Assembly (NCBI RefSeq): GCF_900103505.1
Contig: NZ_FNIA01000023.1
Location: 1-49,849, forward strand
Length of the DNA: 49,849 nt
Direction of reading: 5' to 3'
Source of the DNA: Haloarchaeobius iranensis
Lineage (GTDB): Archaea; Halobacteriota; Halobacteria; Halobacteriales; Natrialbaceae
Both the position numbers and the translations under genes were made by a program. Below are positions 35,639 through 44,422 of the stretch, piece after piece. How positions within the stretch are numbered: position 1 is the stretch's first letter; the number at the start of each line of letters is the position of its first letter. The notes under the pieces were generated by a model, which did no database searches, was not told the DNA's origin, and saw only the letters and a list, made by a program, of their open reading frames with translations.

Positions 35639-36369
35639 GCGGCACCACCTCGCGTGAGGCGAGCGTAGGCGAGCGTCGCGGCGGCCGCCAGCACGAGTGC
35701 GTAGCCGACCGCACCGGCCGCGTCGGCGAGCGCAACGTCGCCGCCGAGCACCGCAGTCTCGACGAGCGTGTGGACGTGCGAGAGCGGGAACACCCACGCG
35801 ATGCCGTCGAGCTCGCCGACGATACCGGTCGCCATGGCGGCGTCGATGTCGGCGACGAACACGAGCACGAGCGAGCCCTCGAGCTCGCGGGGGAGCAGGG
35901 CACCGACGAGGACGCCCAGCGCGCCGTAGGTCAGCCCCGCGAGCGCGAGTGCGGCGAGTGCGAGGGCCGGCCGTTCGGGCGCGGTGTCGTACCAGACCGA
36001 GGCCAGCGAGACGCTCGCGCCGACGAGCGCGACCAGTGCGACCGTGGCGAACCGGCCGGCGAGCAGGTGCGTACGGGGGAAGCCGGCGAGCCCGAGCCGC
36101 CCGTCGGCCCGGCGCGCGCTGATGACCTGGAACAGCCCGACGAGGCCGGCGAGGAACGCGGCGGCGAACGTCGCGCCGCTGATGCGACCGAGCGCACGCG
36201 GCGGCGCGGAGAGCCCCGGGAGCTGCGGGAAGGCGGCCATGGCCTCCCCGTAGCCGACGACGACCGCGGGGGGGAGCACGAGGAGGACGGCGAGGTGGAA
36301 CGGGTCGCGCGCGAACGCCCGGGTGCTCGCCAGCACGGCCGTTCGGAGCCGGCTCGCAGTCGCGCTCAC
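35635..36369 (-). CDS. ABC-2 type permease (proximal subunit)
   Basis: A 244-residue membrane protein, GTG start at 36369 (SATASRLRTAVLASTRAF after the start). Hydrophobic segments: HLAVLLVLPPAVVVGYGEAM, ATFAAAFLAGLVGLFQVISA, VALVALVGASVSLASVWY and LTYGALGVLVGALLP. It has the same gene length (735 bp) as the distal permease and weak similarity in pattern, so the pair probably makes a heterodimeric channel. The start overlaps the ATPase gene stop by 4 nt. Confidence 0.8.
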   Translation of the reverse strand: MSATASRLRTAVLASTRAFARDPFHLAVLLVLPPAVVVGYGEAMAAFPQLPGLSAPPRALGRISGATFAAAFLAGLVGLFQVISARRADGRLGLAGFPRTHLLAGRFATVALVALVGASVSLASVWYDTAPERPALALAALALAGLTYGALGVLVGALLPRELEGSLVLVFVADIDAAMATGIVGELDGIAWVFPLSHVHTLVETAVLGGDVALADAAGAVGYALVLAAAATLAYARLTRGGAA

Positions 36370-37088
36370 GCCGTCTCGCCTCCGTCGCGGGGCGCCAGTT
36401 CGAGTTCGCCGTCGCGTAGCTCGTAGAGCCGGTCGAACCGCTCGTGCTCGTTGACGAGGTGGGAGATGATGCCGATGCTCGTCCCGTCGGCGGTCAGCTC
36501 CTCGGTCAGCGACCAGAACGTCTGGTAGGTGTCCCAGTCGAAGCCGGTGTAGGGCTCGTCGAGCAGCAGGACGTCGGGGTCGTGCAGCAGGGAGACGCCG
36601 AGGTTCACCTTCTGACGGTTGCCCCCGGAGAGGTGGTCGACGCGGTAGTCCAGGAAGCGCTCGAAGTCCAGGCGCTCGGCCAGCTCGTCCCGAGCGTCGA
36701 CGACCGCGTCCGCGTCCATCCCGTACGCCTCGCCGAACAGCTCGAACGTCTCGCGCACGGTCAGCCGGTCGTACAGCAGCGTCTCCTGTGGACACCAGCC
36801 GACGCTCCCGCCGCGGGTTATCTCGCCCGCGTCGGGGTCGAGCGCGCCGACCAGGAGCTTCAGTAGCGTCGACTTCCCGCTGCCGTTCTCGCCGACGATA
36901 CCGACGATCTCGCCGCGGCGGAGTTCCAGGCTGGCGCCGGTCAGCACCTCGACCGAGCGCGTGAACGGGAGCCGCGAGCCGTACGTCTTCTCGAGGCCGT
37001 CGCCCCGGAGGACGACGTCCCTCGCCAGGTCGAGGGACCCCGTCGAGTTCCCGGGGTCGGATGCACGCTGTTCGAGTATATTTGGCAT
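36366..37088 (-). CDS. ABC transporter ATP-binding protein
   Basis: A 240-residue ABC ATPase from the ATG at 37088 (MPNILEQRASD). Walker A GENGSGKSTLL, signature LSGGNRQKVNLG, Walker B DVLLLDEPYTGFDWD and switch His in IISHLVNEHERF are all present; the Q-loop is in GWCPQETLLYD. It powers the two ABC-2 permeases encoded downstream with 4-nt overlaps. Its start codon sits inside the palindrome GGCATATGCC (37084-37093), so it may be repressed by the divergent GbsR/MarR-type regulator. Confidence 0.88.
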   Translation of the reverse strand: MPNILEQRASDPGNSTGSLDLARDVVLRGDGLEKTYGSRLPFTRSVEVLTGASLELRRGEIVGIVGENGSGKSTLLKLLVGALDPDAGEITRGGSVGWCPQETLLYDRLTVRETFELFGEAYGMDADAVVDARDELAERLDFERFLDYRVDHLSGGNRQKVNLGVSLLHDPDVLLLDEPYTGFDWDTYQTFWSLTEELTADGTSIGIISHLVNEHERFDRLYELRDGELELAPRDGGETA

Positions 37089-37118
37089 ATGCCGAATATT
37101 CTGAACCAAGTGATTTAT
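37084..37118. promoter_or_regulatory. Operator-like palindrome and shared TATA region between exporter and regulator
   Basis: GGCATATGCC at 37084-37093 is a perfect 10-bp palindrome that contains the exporter ATPase start codon. GATTTATAGAT at about 37108-37118 offers a TATA box for both directions: about 25 bp to 37088 and 30 bp to 37144. Binding of a regulator here could block the exporter start site. Confidence 0.5.
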
Positions 37119-37143
37119 AGATTGTCCCTCCCAACCGTCGGGC

Positions 37144-37662
37144 ATGACCACTGACGCGGAGCGTGGCCGGGAACGCGTCATCGACGCACTGGCCCGGTCG
37201 GCGGACATCTACGGACTGAAGCAGAGCTACGGACGACTGTACGGGACCCTCTACTTCGCGGAGGAGCCGCTGTCGCTGGACGAGCTGGCCGAGCGGTCGG
37301 GCTACGCGAAGTCCACGGTCAGTACGGCGATGAGCACCCTCCGGCGGTTCCACCTGGTCCGTCGCCTGTCGATGCCCGGCGAGGGGAAGCGTGCCTTCTT
37401 CGAGGCCGAGCGCGACCTCTGGCGGGTCAGCCGTGAGTTCCTCGCCCAAGAAGTGTCACGAGAGGTGAACGTGATGGTCGACGCACTCGACGAGGCAGAG
37501 ACCATCCTCGACGGAGCGGAGGGGGAGCGTGCCGAGCAGGACCTCGAACGGGTCCGGCAGCTCAAGCGCACGTACGAGCACGCGGACCGGCTCGTGTCGG
37601 CACTCAGCCGTGCCCCGCTGGACCGTCTCACCGATGCCATCGACCGTTTCACTCCCGAGTAG
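37144..37662 (+). CDS. GbsR/MarR-type transcriptional regulator
   Basis: A 172-residue winged-helix regulator. The N-terminal domain has YGLKQSYGRLYGTLYF, LSLDELAERSGYAKSTVSTAMSTLRRFHLV (helix-turn-helix) and a wing with VRRLSMPGEGKRAFFEAE, the pattern of the GbsR group. The C-terminal half is a long helical dimerisation region. It is divergent from the ABC exporter operon, sharing 55 bp of DNA with a palindrome, so it most likely controls that operon. The ligand is unknown. Confidence 0.85.
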   Translation: MTTDAERGRERVIDALARSADIYGLKQSYGRLYGTLYFAEEPLSLDELAERSGYAKSTVSTAMSTLRRFHLVRRLSMPGEGKRAFFEAERDLWRVSREFLAQEVSREVNVMVDALDEAETILDGAEGERAEQDLERVRQLKRTYEHADRLVSALSRAPLDRLTDAIDRFTPE

Positions 37663-37694
37663 CGGTCGTATTTTCCGCGTCGACTCTGCGATAG

Positions 37695-37741
37695 ACTAGC
37701 TGTATCGACGAGCTAGTTTCTGGCCGCCTGGCGTATTTTTT
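37695..37741 (+). terminator. Inverted repeat and T-run after the regulator gene
   Basis: ACTAGCT (37695-37701) and AGCTAGT (37711-37717) are perfect 7-bp arms 33 bp after the stop codon; a T6 run follows at 37736-37741. A T-rich tract downstream of a gene is the archaeal termination signal. The repeat also holds two of the rare CTAG sites, so an operator role for the next gene is possible. Confidence 0.4.
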
Positions 37742-37758
37742 ACACCCTAGACAATAGA

Positions 37759-37796
37759 TTTAATATGTCTTCGGGAGTAGTATCTCGGAACGAGGT
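37759..37796 (+). promoter_or_regulatory. Promoter and ribosome binding site of the VWA gene
   Basis: TTTAATAT at 37759-37766 would give a start near 37788. GAGGT at 37792-37796 lies 5 nt before the ATG and pairs with the 16S tail, so this transcript has a short leader with a Shine-Dalgarno site, unlike most neighbours. Confidence 0.5.
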
Positions 37797-37801
37797 CACA
37801 C

Positions 37802-40669
37802 ATGAGGGGTCAAGGCACGTCGACGGCTCGGGCGCGTGGTGTATCTGAAATTACAGGATTGGTGCTGTTGATCGGCATCGTCATCGCTGGGGCAGCGATC
37901 CTGTTCGTCTCCGGGTCGGCCGTGACGGAGACCATCCAGGACAACAACGAGGTCGAATCGGCGGAGGTCGCCATGTCGAACGTCGACAGCGAGCTCGGTT
38001 CGCTCTCGATGGCCGACTCGGGCACCGGACAGCAGCTCGACCTCGGGAGCATGTCGGCCAACGACGCCATGATCAACCGGACGGGCGAGATCCGGGTCAG
38101 CGTGAACGACAGGAGCGCCTGTGCGGCGACGGTTCCGTTGACGGCGCTCGAATACCACCACGAGAGCGGCACGACCATCGTCTACGAGTCCGGCGCGGTC
38201 TGGCGTGCCGACGAGAACGGCGGTGTCTCCCAGCTCAGCGAGCCGGGCGTGCGCTTTCAGGACCAGACCCTCCAGCTGAACCTGGTCAACCTCTCCGGGA
38301 CCGTCGACGACTCGACCGTCGAGGTCCAGAAGAACAGTTCGCGCTCCGCGGCGATGACCAGCTCGGTCCGGTCCCAGCTCTTCGACGGTGCCTGTGGCGA
38401 CCCCGACACCTTCCGGAACCTCACGCTCTCGGTGACCAGCACGTACCACGAGGCGTGGCAGCGCCACCTCGAAGCCGAGTTCGGCGCGAGCCAGGTCAGT
38501 CGGGTCGGTTCCGAGACGGTCGAGGTCGAGATCCCCCGCTCGATGCTCCCGCCGGAGTACGACAACCGGCGCAACACCGTCGTCAACTTCGACGACCGGC
38601 TCCTCACCGGGAAGGTCGTCTCCGAAGGGACGCTCGCTCTGGCCGCGGCCGGTGCCGGTAGCGGCGACGACGATGTGTTCGCCATCGACAAAGGCGAGGG
38701 CAACACCTACGAGAGCTCGCTCACCCTGCTCGGCGCAGCCAACGCGAACGCGACCACACAGGAGGTCGAGCAGAACAGCCCCGGAGACCCCATCGTGGGC
38801 TGGAACAACTCCACGGTGACGCTCACCGACGGGTCGACCGTCGAGCTCACCCACGAGGAACCCGTCTACGAGCAGCAGCAGCGGTGGAACAACTGGACCG
38901 AGGAGGTCCCCACGAACGAGACGCTCGAGATAGTCTTCGTGATGGACGAGTCCGGCTCGATGGGGGAGGACTCGAAGATGGAGAACGCGCAGGACGCGGC
39001 CAACGAGTTCATCGACGTGGTCGAGACGACCACCAACGGGACGGAGCCGCGGTACAGCGTCGTCGGATACACCGCGGAGGCGAACTGCCAGTGGCCGGAG
39101 GACTGGTACGAGGACTACCACCGGGGCGAGAATCGCTGGGTCTGCGAGTCCGAAGACCCCGCGGACGTCGTCCAGCACCATCCGCTGAACACCGACGAAC
39201 AGGGTGCACACGACGCCATCGCCGGGCTCGAACCGCAGGCCAGCACGCCAATCAGCCAGTCCATCGAGGAGGCCTCGGAGATCCTCCAGAACCAGGGCAA
39301 CAGCTCGAACGAGCAGTTCATCGTGCTGCTGACCGACGGCAAGCACAACATCGACGACGACCCGAACGGCGACGTCCGCTGGCCCGACGAGGCGGCCGCC
39401 CAGGATGTCCCGGACGGGGTGACCCTGCACAGCGTCGGCTTCGGTAACCCGGACGACACGATACTCGAGGCGACAGCCGACGCGACCACCGACGGCGAGT
39501 ACTATCCGGTCTCCGACTCGGACGACCTCAGCGAGACGTTCGAGGAGATCGCGGAGAACGTCAGCACGCGGACCGTGTACCACAACGAGAGCTACAACGA
39601 GACGGTCCTCGTGGGCGTCGAGGAGACGACCGAGACGGTCTCGGTCAGCGAGAGCGGCGAGTTCGACGTGAACCTCTCGACGACGCGCTCGCTCACCGAG
39701 GCGGAAGCGGAGAACCACTCAGTCGGCGACACGGTCTGGGTCAACGGCACCGAATCGCTCGTGATCGACGAGAACGAGACCGTCTCGATGGACTTCACCG
39801 TCCAGCGGTTCAGCAACGCGTCGAACTCGACGTACACGACGACGGTGTCCCGGTCCGTCGAGTTCTCCTATCAGTCCAACGTCACAGGTGACGTGAACGA
39901 CACGGTTGTCCTCGAGGACCGCCACCTCGACACCGACACGGCGTACCAGCGGTACCTGCTGCACCCGCAGGCGACGCTCACCGTCGAAACGGGTGGTGAC
40001 GCCGCCACGCTCTGGGACGGACGGAACCTGAACAACTGGACCGCCGACGGCGTCACGCTCGACGCCTTCGAGAGCGAGGACTTCTCGCTCGCGGACGGCG
40101 AGGAGACCAGCTTCGAGCCGACGTTCCGCGAGTGCATCGCGAACGAGACGACCGGCGGCACGGTCACCATCGGCGGGGCGGACTACCAGCAGACGTACTG
40201 TACGGCTGCCGGGAGCACGATGCTGGGCGACTCGGAGACGGAGGTCCACATCTACGCCAACAACACGCAGATCCTCGCCAACAGCAGCCTCGCGTGGCAG
40301 GAGTCGCTCAGGGAGATGCTCGATACGCCGGACGGGCAGTACTACCGCGAGACGCCGACCGGCGAGCTGTACGCTGACCTCCCCTGTGAGAACCAGGCGC
40401 TCGTCGTGGTGGAGGCGACGGACAACGAGAGCCAGACCGACGCGAACAACATGGTGTTCCTCGCCGACGTGGGCCAGTGCTCGGAGAACGTCGAGATGAG
40501 CTACCTGGTCGGCGTGGACGTGAGCGTGGTATCGACCACGGAGAACAGCACGCGGGTACTCGCGGGGCCGCCGGTGCCCAGCGTGGACGCGAGTGCGCTG
40601 CTGTCGGCCGACGCGTCCGTCTCGGCGACGGCGTCGGTGCACGCGCCGGCCCGCGAACGCGCGGCCTGA
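37802..40669 (+). CDS. Pilin-like secreted protein with von Willebrand A domain
   Basis: A 955-residue surface protein. The N-terminus ARARGVSEITGLVLLIGIVIAG has a prepilin-type (PibD-like) cleavage site at Arg-Gly-Val followed by one hydrophobic helix, the layout of haloarchaeal pilin-like proteins of the DUF7289 type. A VWA domain spans about residues 377-555 with the MIDAS motif DESGS (Asp382) and LLTDGKHN. Outside it the protein is acidic and carries many Asn-X-Ser/Thr sequons (NSS, NNS, NET, NGT, NAS), so N-glycosylation is likely. Several Cys pairs could form disulfides. A metal-dependent adhesion role is likely. It is far larger than ordinary pilins and stands alone without assembly genes. 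Confidence 0.85.
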   Translation: MRGQGTSTARARGVSEITGLVLLIGIVIAGAAILFVSGSAVTETIQDNNEVESAEVAMSNVDSELGSLSMADSGTGQQLDLGSMSANDAMINRTGEIRVSVNDRSACAATVPLTALEYHHESGTTIVYESGAVWRADENGGVSQLSEPGVRFQDQTLQLNLVNLSGTVDDSTVEVQKNSSRSAAMTSSVRSQLFDGACGDPDTFRNLTLSVTSTYHEAWQRHLEAEFGASQVSRVGSETVEVEIPRSMLPPEYDNRRNTVVNFDDRLLTGKVVSEGTLALAAAGAGSGDDDVFAIDKGEGNTYESSLTLLGAANANATTQEVEQNSPGDPIVGWNNSTVTLTDGSTVELTHEEPVYEQQQRWNNWTEEVPTNETLEIVFVMDESGSMGEDSKMENAQDAANEFIDVVETTTNGTEPRYSVVGYTAEANCQWPEDWYEDYHRGENRWVCESEDPADVVQHHPLNTDEQGAHDAIAGLEPQASTPISQSIEEASEILQNQGNSSNEQFIVLLTDGKHNIDDDPNGDVRWPDEAAAQDVPDGVTLHSVGFGNPDDTILEATADATTDGEYYPVSDSDDLSETFEEIAENVSTRTVYHNESYNETVLVGVEETTETVSVSESGEFDVNLSTTRSLTEAEAENHSVGDTVWVNGTESLVIDENETVSMDFTVQRFSNASNSTYTTTVSRSVEFSYQSNVTGDVNDTVVLEDRHLDTDTAYQRYLLHPQATLTVETGGDAATLWDGRNLNNWTADGVTLDAFESEDFSLADGEETSFEPTFRECIANETTGGTVTIGGADYQQTYCTAAGSTMLGDSETEVHIYANNTQILANSSLAWQESLREMLDTPDGQYYRETPTGELYADLPCENQALVVVEATDNESQTDANNMVFLADVGQCSENVEMSYLVGVDVSVVSTTENSTRVLAGPPVPSVDASALLSADASVSATASVHAPARERAA

Positions 40670-40680
40670 ACCGACAACCG

Positions 40681-40685
40681 TTAAG
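40681..40685 (+). promoter_or_regulatory. TATA-like box of hmgA
   Basis: TTAAG within CCGTTAAGCGG, 26 bp before the ATG at 40709; leaderless spacing. Confidence 0.45.
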
Positions 40686-40708
40686 CGGTATCGGGTGCGA
40701 GTGCCGGT

Positions 40709-41920
40709 ATGACAGACCCGGCGACGCTCGCCGACCGCGTCCGAGCGGGCGAACTGCGGTTCCACGAACTCGAAGCGCACGCCGACCACGACACCGCCGC
40801 GGAGGCACGCCGTCTCGTTCTCGAAGCCGAGACCGACGCCGACCTCTCGACGACCGGTAGCTACGCCTTCGACGCCGAGGTCGCGGATTCGGCCATCGAG
40901 AACATGACCGGTGCGACCCAGGTCCCCTTCGGCGTCGCGGGGCCGGTGACGGTCGACGGCGGGGCGGCCGACGGCGAGTACTACCTGCCGCTGGCGACTG
41001 CCGAGGGCGCGCTCGTCGCCTCGGTGAACCGCGGCCTGTCGGTCGTCGAGTCGGCCGGTGGCGCGAACGCCAGGGTGACGAAGTCGGGTATGACGCGCGC
41101 ACCGGTGTTCCGGACGGCTGGTGTCGTCGAGTCCGCCGAGGTCGTCGAGTGGGTGCGCGAGCACGAGGCCGACCTCGCCGAGGCGGCGGAGGCGACGACG
41201 AGCCACGGCGAACTGCTGGACGTGACGCCGTACGTCGTTGGCGACGGGGTGTACCTCCGGTTCCGCTACGACACGAAGGACGCGATGGGGATGAATATGG
41301 CGACCATCGCGACGGAGGCGGCCTGCGAGGTCGTCGAGGCGGAGACGCCGGCGTCGCTCGTCGCGCTCTCGGGCAACCTCTGTACCGACAAGAAGCCGGC
41401 CGCCATCAACGCCGTCGAGGGTCGCGGCCGGTCGGTCACCGCTGACGTCGTCATCCCGGACGAGGTTGTCGAGGAGCGCCTGCACACGACGGCGGCGGCT
41501 ATCGCCGAGGCGAACACGCGCAAGAACCTCGTCGGCAGCGCGAAGGCGGGTTCGCTCGGGTTCAACGCGCAGGCGGCGAACATCGTCGCGGCGGCGTTCA
41601 TCGCGACCGGGCAGGACCCGGCGCAGGTCGTCGAAGGGTCGAACGCGATCACGACGGCCGAGGAGCGCGCGGACGGGCTCTACCTCTCGGTGTCGCTCGC
41701 CTCGCTGGAGGTCGGTACCGTCGGTGGCGGCACGAAGCTGCCGACGCAGTCCGAGGCGCTCGACGTCCTCGGGCTCGGTGGCGGCGGCGAGCCGGCGGGC
41801 GCGAACGCAGACGCCCTGGCGGAGGTCGTCGCGACCGGCGCGCTCGCGGGGGAGCTATCGCTGCTGGCGGCGCTGGCGTCGGACCACCTCGCGTCGGCCC
41901 ACGAGGAGCTCGGGCGGTAG
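40709..41920 (+). CDS. hmgA: 3-hydroxy-3-methylglutaryl-CoA reductase, class I
   Basis: A 403-residue NADPH-dependent HMG-CoA reductase, the committed step to mevalonate and thus archaeal isoprenoid lipids and the target of statins in haloarchaea. Signatures: ENMTGATQVPFGVAGP near the N-terminus (catalytic Glu), the DAMGMNM segment, the Lys in CTDKKPAAINAVEGRG, and the C-terminal Gly-rich VGTVGGGTKLPTQ. The catalytic His is probably in the C-terminal ALASDHLASAHEELG. Full length. Confidence 0.96.
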   Translation: MTDPATLADRVRAGELRFHELEAHADHDTAAEARRLVLEAETDADLSTTGSYAFDAEVADSAIENMTGATQVPFGVAGPVTVDGGAADGEYYLPLATAEGALVASVNRGLSVVESAGGANARVTKSGMTRAPVFRTAGVVESAEVVEWVREHEADLAEAAEATTSHGELLDVTPYVVGDGVYLRFRYDTKDAMGMNMATIATEAACEVVEAETPASLVALSGNLCTDKKPAAINAVEGRGRSVTADVVIPDEVVEERLHTTAAAIAEANTRKNLVGSAKAGSLGFNAQAANIVAAAFIATGQDPAQVVEGSNAITTAEERADGLYLSVSLASLEVGTVGGGTKLPTQSEALDVLGLGGGGEPAGANADALAEVVATGALAGELSLLAALASDHLASAHEELGR

Positions 41921-42053
41921 TCGCCCCCGCCCGAGCGTCCGGCGGGTGTCGACCCGACCGACGAGGACCGCCGCGCCGGCGAGGCCGACCGTCCGGTCGT
42001 TCATGGCCGCACGCCGTCGGCTGTCGGCAAGACGCTGCTGGCAGGGGATGGCA

Positions 42054-42398
42054 TCAGCGCTGCCGACGCAGCCCGTCGGCCAGTGCGAGGCACGCGCCGA
42101 GGACGACGGCGACGCCGAACAGGAGCCCGGTCTCGCTCCCGAGCGCGGTCGCGCCGAAGACGACCGCGAAGCCGACCCCGGGGACGGCGTGGGCGGCCCC
42201 GACGAACCACCGCCCACGGGAGAGGAACAGGACGCCCCCGAGTGAGAGCCCCAGCGCGAGGACGCCGACCGACAGCGCGACGGGCCGGACGGCGACGGAG
42301 CCGAGGGCGATGGGGCCGACCAGCGGCTCGGCGAACAGCAGGACGCCGGCCAGTCCGACGAGCGTCCCGACGGCGTACCGTGGGAGGTCGTGACTCAC
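42054..42398 (-). CDS. Small membrane protein after the DUF5817 gene
   Basis: A 114-residue protein from a GTG at 42398 (SHDLPRYAVGTLVGLAG after the start). It is almost wholly hydrophobic, with about four segments: GTLVGLAGVLLFAEPLVG, VALSVGVLALGLSLGGVLFL, FVGAAHAVPGVGFAVVFGAT and GLLFGVAVVLGACLALADG. Function unknown. The GTG overlaps the stop of the DUF5817 gene by 4 nt, so the two form an operon with coupled translation. Confidence 0.72.
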   Translation of the reverse strand: MSHDLPRYAVGTLVGLAGVLLFAEPLVGPIALGSVAVRPVALSVGVLALGLSLGGVLFLSRGRWFVGAAHAVPGVGFAVVFGATALGSETGLLFGVAVVLGACLALADGLRRQR

Positions 42399-42916
42399 AG
42401 CAGCCGGTACTGCCCGCGGCTCTCGCTGACCTCGCCCCGTCGGACCAGCTTGGCCAGCGCGCGCTCGACGTAGCCGGCGGGGACGCCGCGTTCGTCGGCG
42501 TAGGCGACGACCTCCTCCTCGGTCGGTGCGTCGAGGTCGCGGAGGGCGTTCTCGACCGTCTCCTTCCGGCTGGTCGAGCCGCGTGTCTCGGTGGCGCGGT
42601 CGCCGGCCTCGTTGACCCGGTCGACGTCGAGTCCCGACGCCTCGAGGAACGCGTCGTCGTCGAGGACGCCGTCGGCGACGTCCGCCTCGAGCTCGGCGAA
42701 GGAGTCCATCGCGGCGAACGCCTCGCCCTCGCCCTGACGGTTCGCGAGCATCGAGGCGCGGACCTCGCGGGCGTGGTCGAGCTCGTCCGTCTCGACGAAG
42801 GATTTGACCTTCGAGAACTGCTTTCGAGTGCCACACGTGCCACAGCGTGTGGTCTCGGGCCGTCCCTCGACGATGCGCAACGCGCCGCAGTCGCTACACC
42901 CGACCACGTGGTACAT
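42395..42916 (-). CDS. DUF5817 zinc-ribbon and winged-helix protein
   Basis: A 173-residue haloarchaeal protein. The N-terminus MYHVVGCSDCGALRIVEGRPETTRCGTCGTRKQF is split between two CxxC knuckles (Cys7, Cys10 and a later pair), a zinc ribbon as in DUF5817. The centre is acidic and helical. The C-terminus, ALRDLDAPTEEEVVAYADERG to ALAKLVRRGEVSESRGQYRLL, is a winged helix. The family resembles archaeal single-stranded-DNA or transcription accessory proteins, but its function is not established. First gene of a two-gene operon; divergent from the LOV kinase. Confidence 0.82.
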   Translation of the reverse strand: MYHVVGCSDCGALRIVEGRPETTRCGTCGTRKQFSKVKSFVETDELDHAREVRASMLANRQGEGEAFAAMDSFAELEADVADGVLDDDAFLEASGLDVDRVNEAGDRATETRGSTSRKETVENALRDLDAPTEEEVVAYADERGVPAGYVERALAKLVRRGEVSESRGQYRLL

Positions 42917-42997
42917 ACCCGGGACTGAGGCCTCGTCCGATTTGTACCTTCGTCTCGGGGGCAGAGCGCTCAAGGTCTCCCCGGTTCTGTTTCCAGT

Positions 42998-44413
42998 ATG
43001 CACAGGCCGTCGTTCTCGACCCGCGATCCATCGTGGACACCGAAGCCGGACGCGACGGACGCGTCTCTGGTGCTGGTGGTCGCCGCCGACGGTGACGAGG
43101 ACGTGGCGGCCGTCACGGAAACCGACGGGGTCGACGTCCGCCACGCCCGGGATGTCGAGGCGGTGTCGAAGACGCTTGCGGACCGCCTCGTGGACTGTGT
43201 GGTCCACGCGCCGGGTTCGGGGGTGCCCGACGTACTCGAGACGCTCCGGGCGACCAGGGACGTGAGCGCCACTCCGTACGTGCTCTACGCTCGCGACCCC
43301 GGGCTGGCGACGGTCGACGAGGTCCTGATGCAGTCGGGCACCGCGTACGTCCCGCGTCGAGGGGACGACGCGGTCGAACGGCTGCTCTCGCAGATCCGAC
43401 GGCTGACGTCCGAGCGGGGGCTGCGGCAGGCGCTCGAACTGCGCGAGCGGGCGCTTGACCAGGCGACCGTCGGCATCACCGTGGCTGACGCCGACGAGGA
43501 CCTGGTGTTCGTCAACGACGGGTTCGAGCGAATAACCGGCTACGATGCCGACGAGGCGCTCGGCGACAACTGCCGGTTCCTCCAGGGTGGAGGGACGGAC
43601 GAGGAGACGGTCGCGGAGATACGGGCGGCCATCGAATCCGAGGAGCCCATCTCGACGGTCATCAGGAACTACCGGAGGGACGGGACCCCGTTCTGGAACC
43701 AGCTGGAGATAACGCCGGTCGAGGACGGTTCTGGAACGGTTACGCACTACTTCGGGTTCCAGAAGGACGTGACCGAGCGGACCGAGCTCGAGGGGCGCCT
43801 GCGCGACCGCAACGAGCGGCTGGACGAGTTCGCCGAGGTCGTCAGCCACGACCTCCGCGGGCCGCTGTCGGTGGCGCAGGGCTACCTGGAGGACGTCGAA
43901 GGCGAACAGGTCGACGCGGCCGTGCACGCACTCGACCGGATGGAGCGGCTCATCGAGGACGTGCTGACGCTCGCACGCGAGGGGCGCTCGCGGGCGAAGA
44001 CGGAGTCAGTTGCGCTCGAGACGGCCGTAACGCGCGCCTGGCGGACCGCGAAGACGGGCGACCTCGAGGTTGACCTCGGCGACGACCCCGGGACGGTGCA
44101 GGCGGACCCGGAGCGGCTCCAGACGCTGTTCGAGAACCTGTTCCGGAACGTGGCCGACCACGCGGAGGGCGCGACGACGGTCCGGGTCGAGGCAACCGGC
44201 ACCGGCTTCGCGGTGGTCGACGACGGTCCGGGCATCGACCCGACCGTCGCGGACTCGCTGTTCGACCAGGGCATCACGACGCACGAGGACGGGACCGGCT
44301 TCGGGCTGGCAATCGTCGCGACGGTCGCGGAAGCACACGGCTGGTCGGTGTCGGTCGGCGAGAGCGAGAACGGCGGGGCACGGTTCGAGGTGGACTGCAC
44401 CGGCGGTGCCTGA
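42998..44413 (+). CDS. LOV-domain histidine kinase (probable blue-light sensor)
   Basis: A 471-residue soluble sensor kinase. Residues about 20-130 look like a degenerate receiver domain without a clear phospho-acceptor Asp. A PAS domain of LOV type follows (150-260): VNDGFERITGY, then NCRFLQ (191-196) with the flavin-reactive Cys192, Asn224 and Asn234 in RNYRRDGTPFWNQL, and Gln255 in FGFQKDVTER. All are positions that bind FMN and form the photo-adduct in known LOV proteins. The kinase core has the H box VSHDLRGPL (His284), N box ENLFRNVADHAE, G1 DDGPGI and G2 GTGFGLAI. No transmembrane segment. No response regulator gene is adjacent. Confidence 0.88.
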   Translation: MHRPSFSTRDPSWTPKPDATDASLVLVVAADGDEDVAAVTETDGVDVRHARDVEAVSKTLADRLVDCVVHAPGSGVPDVLETLRATRDVSATPYVLYARDPGLATVDEVLMQSGTAYVPRRGDDAVERLLSQIRRLTSERGLRQALELRERALDQATVGITVADADEDLVFVNDGFERITGYDADEALGDNCRFLQGGGTDEETVAEIRAAIESEEPISTVIRNYRRDGTPFWNQLEITPVEDGSGTVTHYFGFQKDVTERTELEGRLRDRNERLDEFAEVVSHDLRGPLSVAQGYLEDVEGEQVDAAVHALDRMERLIEDVLTLAREGRSRAKTESVALETAVTRAWRTAKTGDLEVDLGDDPGTVQADPERLQTLFENLFRNVADHAEGATTVRVEATGTGFAVVDDGPGIDPTVADSLFDQGITTHEDGTGFGLAIVATVAEAHGWSVSVGESENGGARFEVDCTGGA

Positions 44414-44422
44414 CGCCGGCAG

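Noticed and set aside
37796-39718. 640-residue open frame on the minus strand
   Set aside because: Antisense to the VWA surface protein, which has a promoter, ribosome binding site and domains.
41921-42004. Short minus-strand frame starting MNDRTVGLAGAAVLVGR after hmgA
   Set aside because: GC-ending codons at first, but it runs on antisense into hmgA without a natural end; could be a relic, not supportable as a gene.
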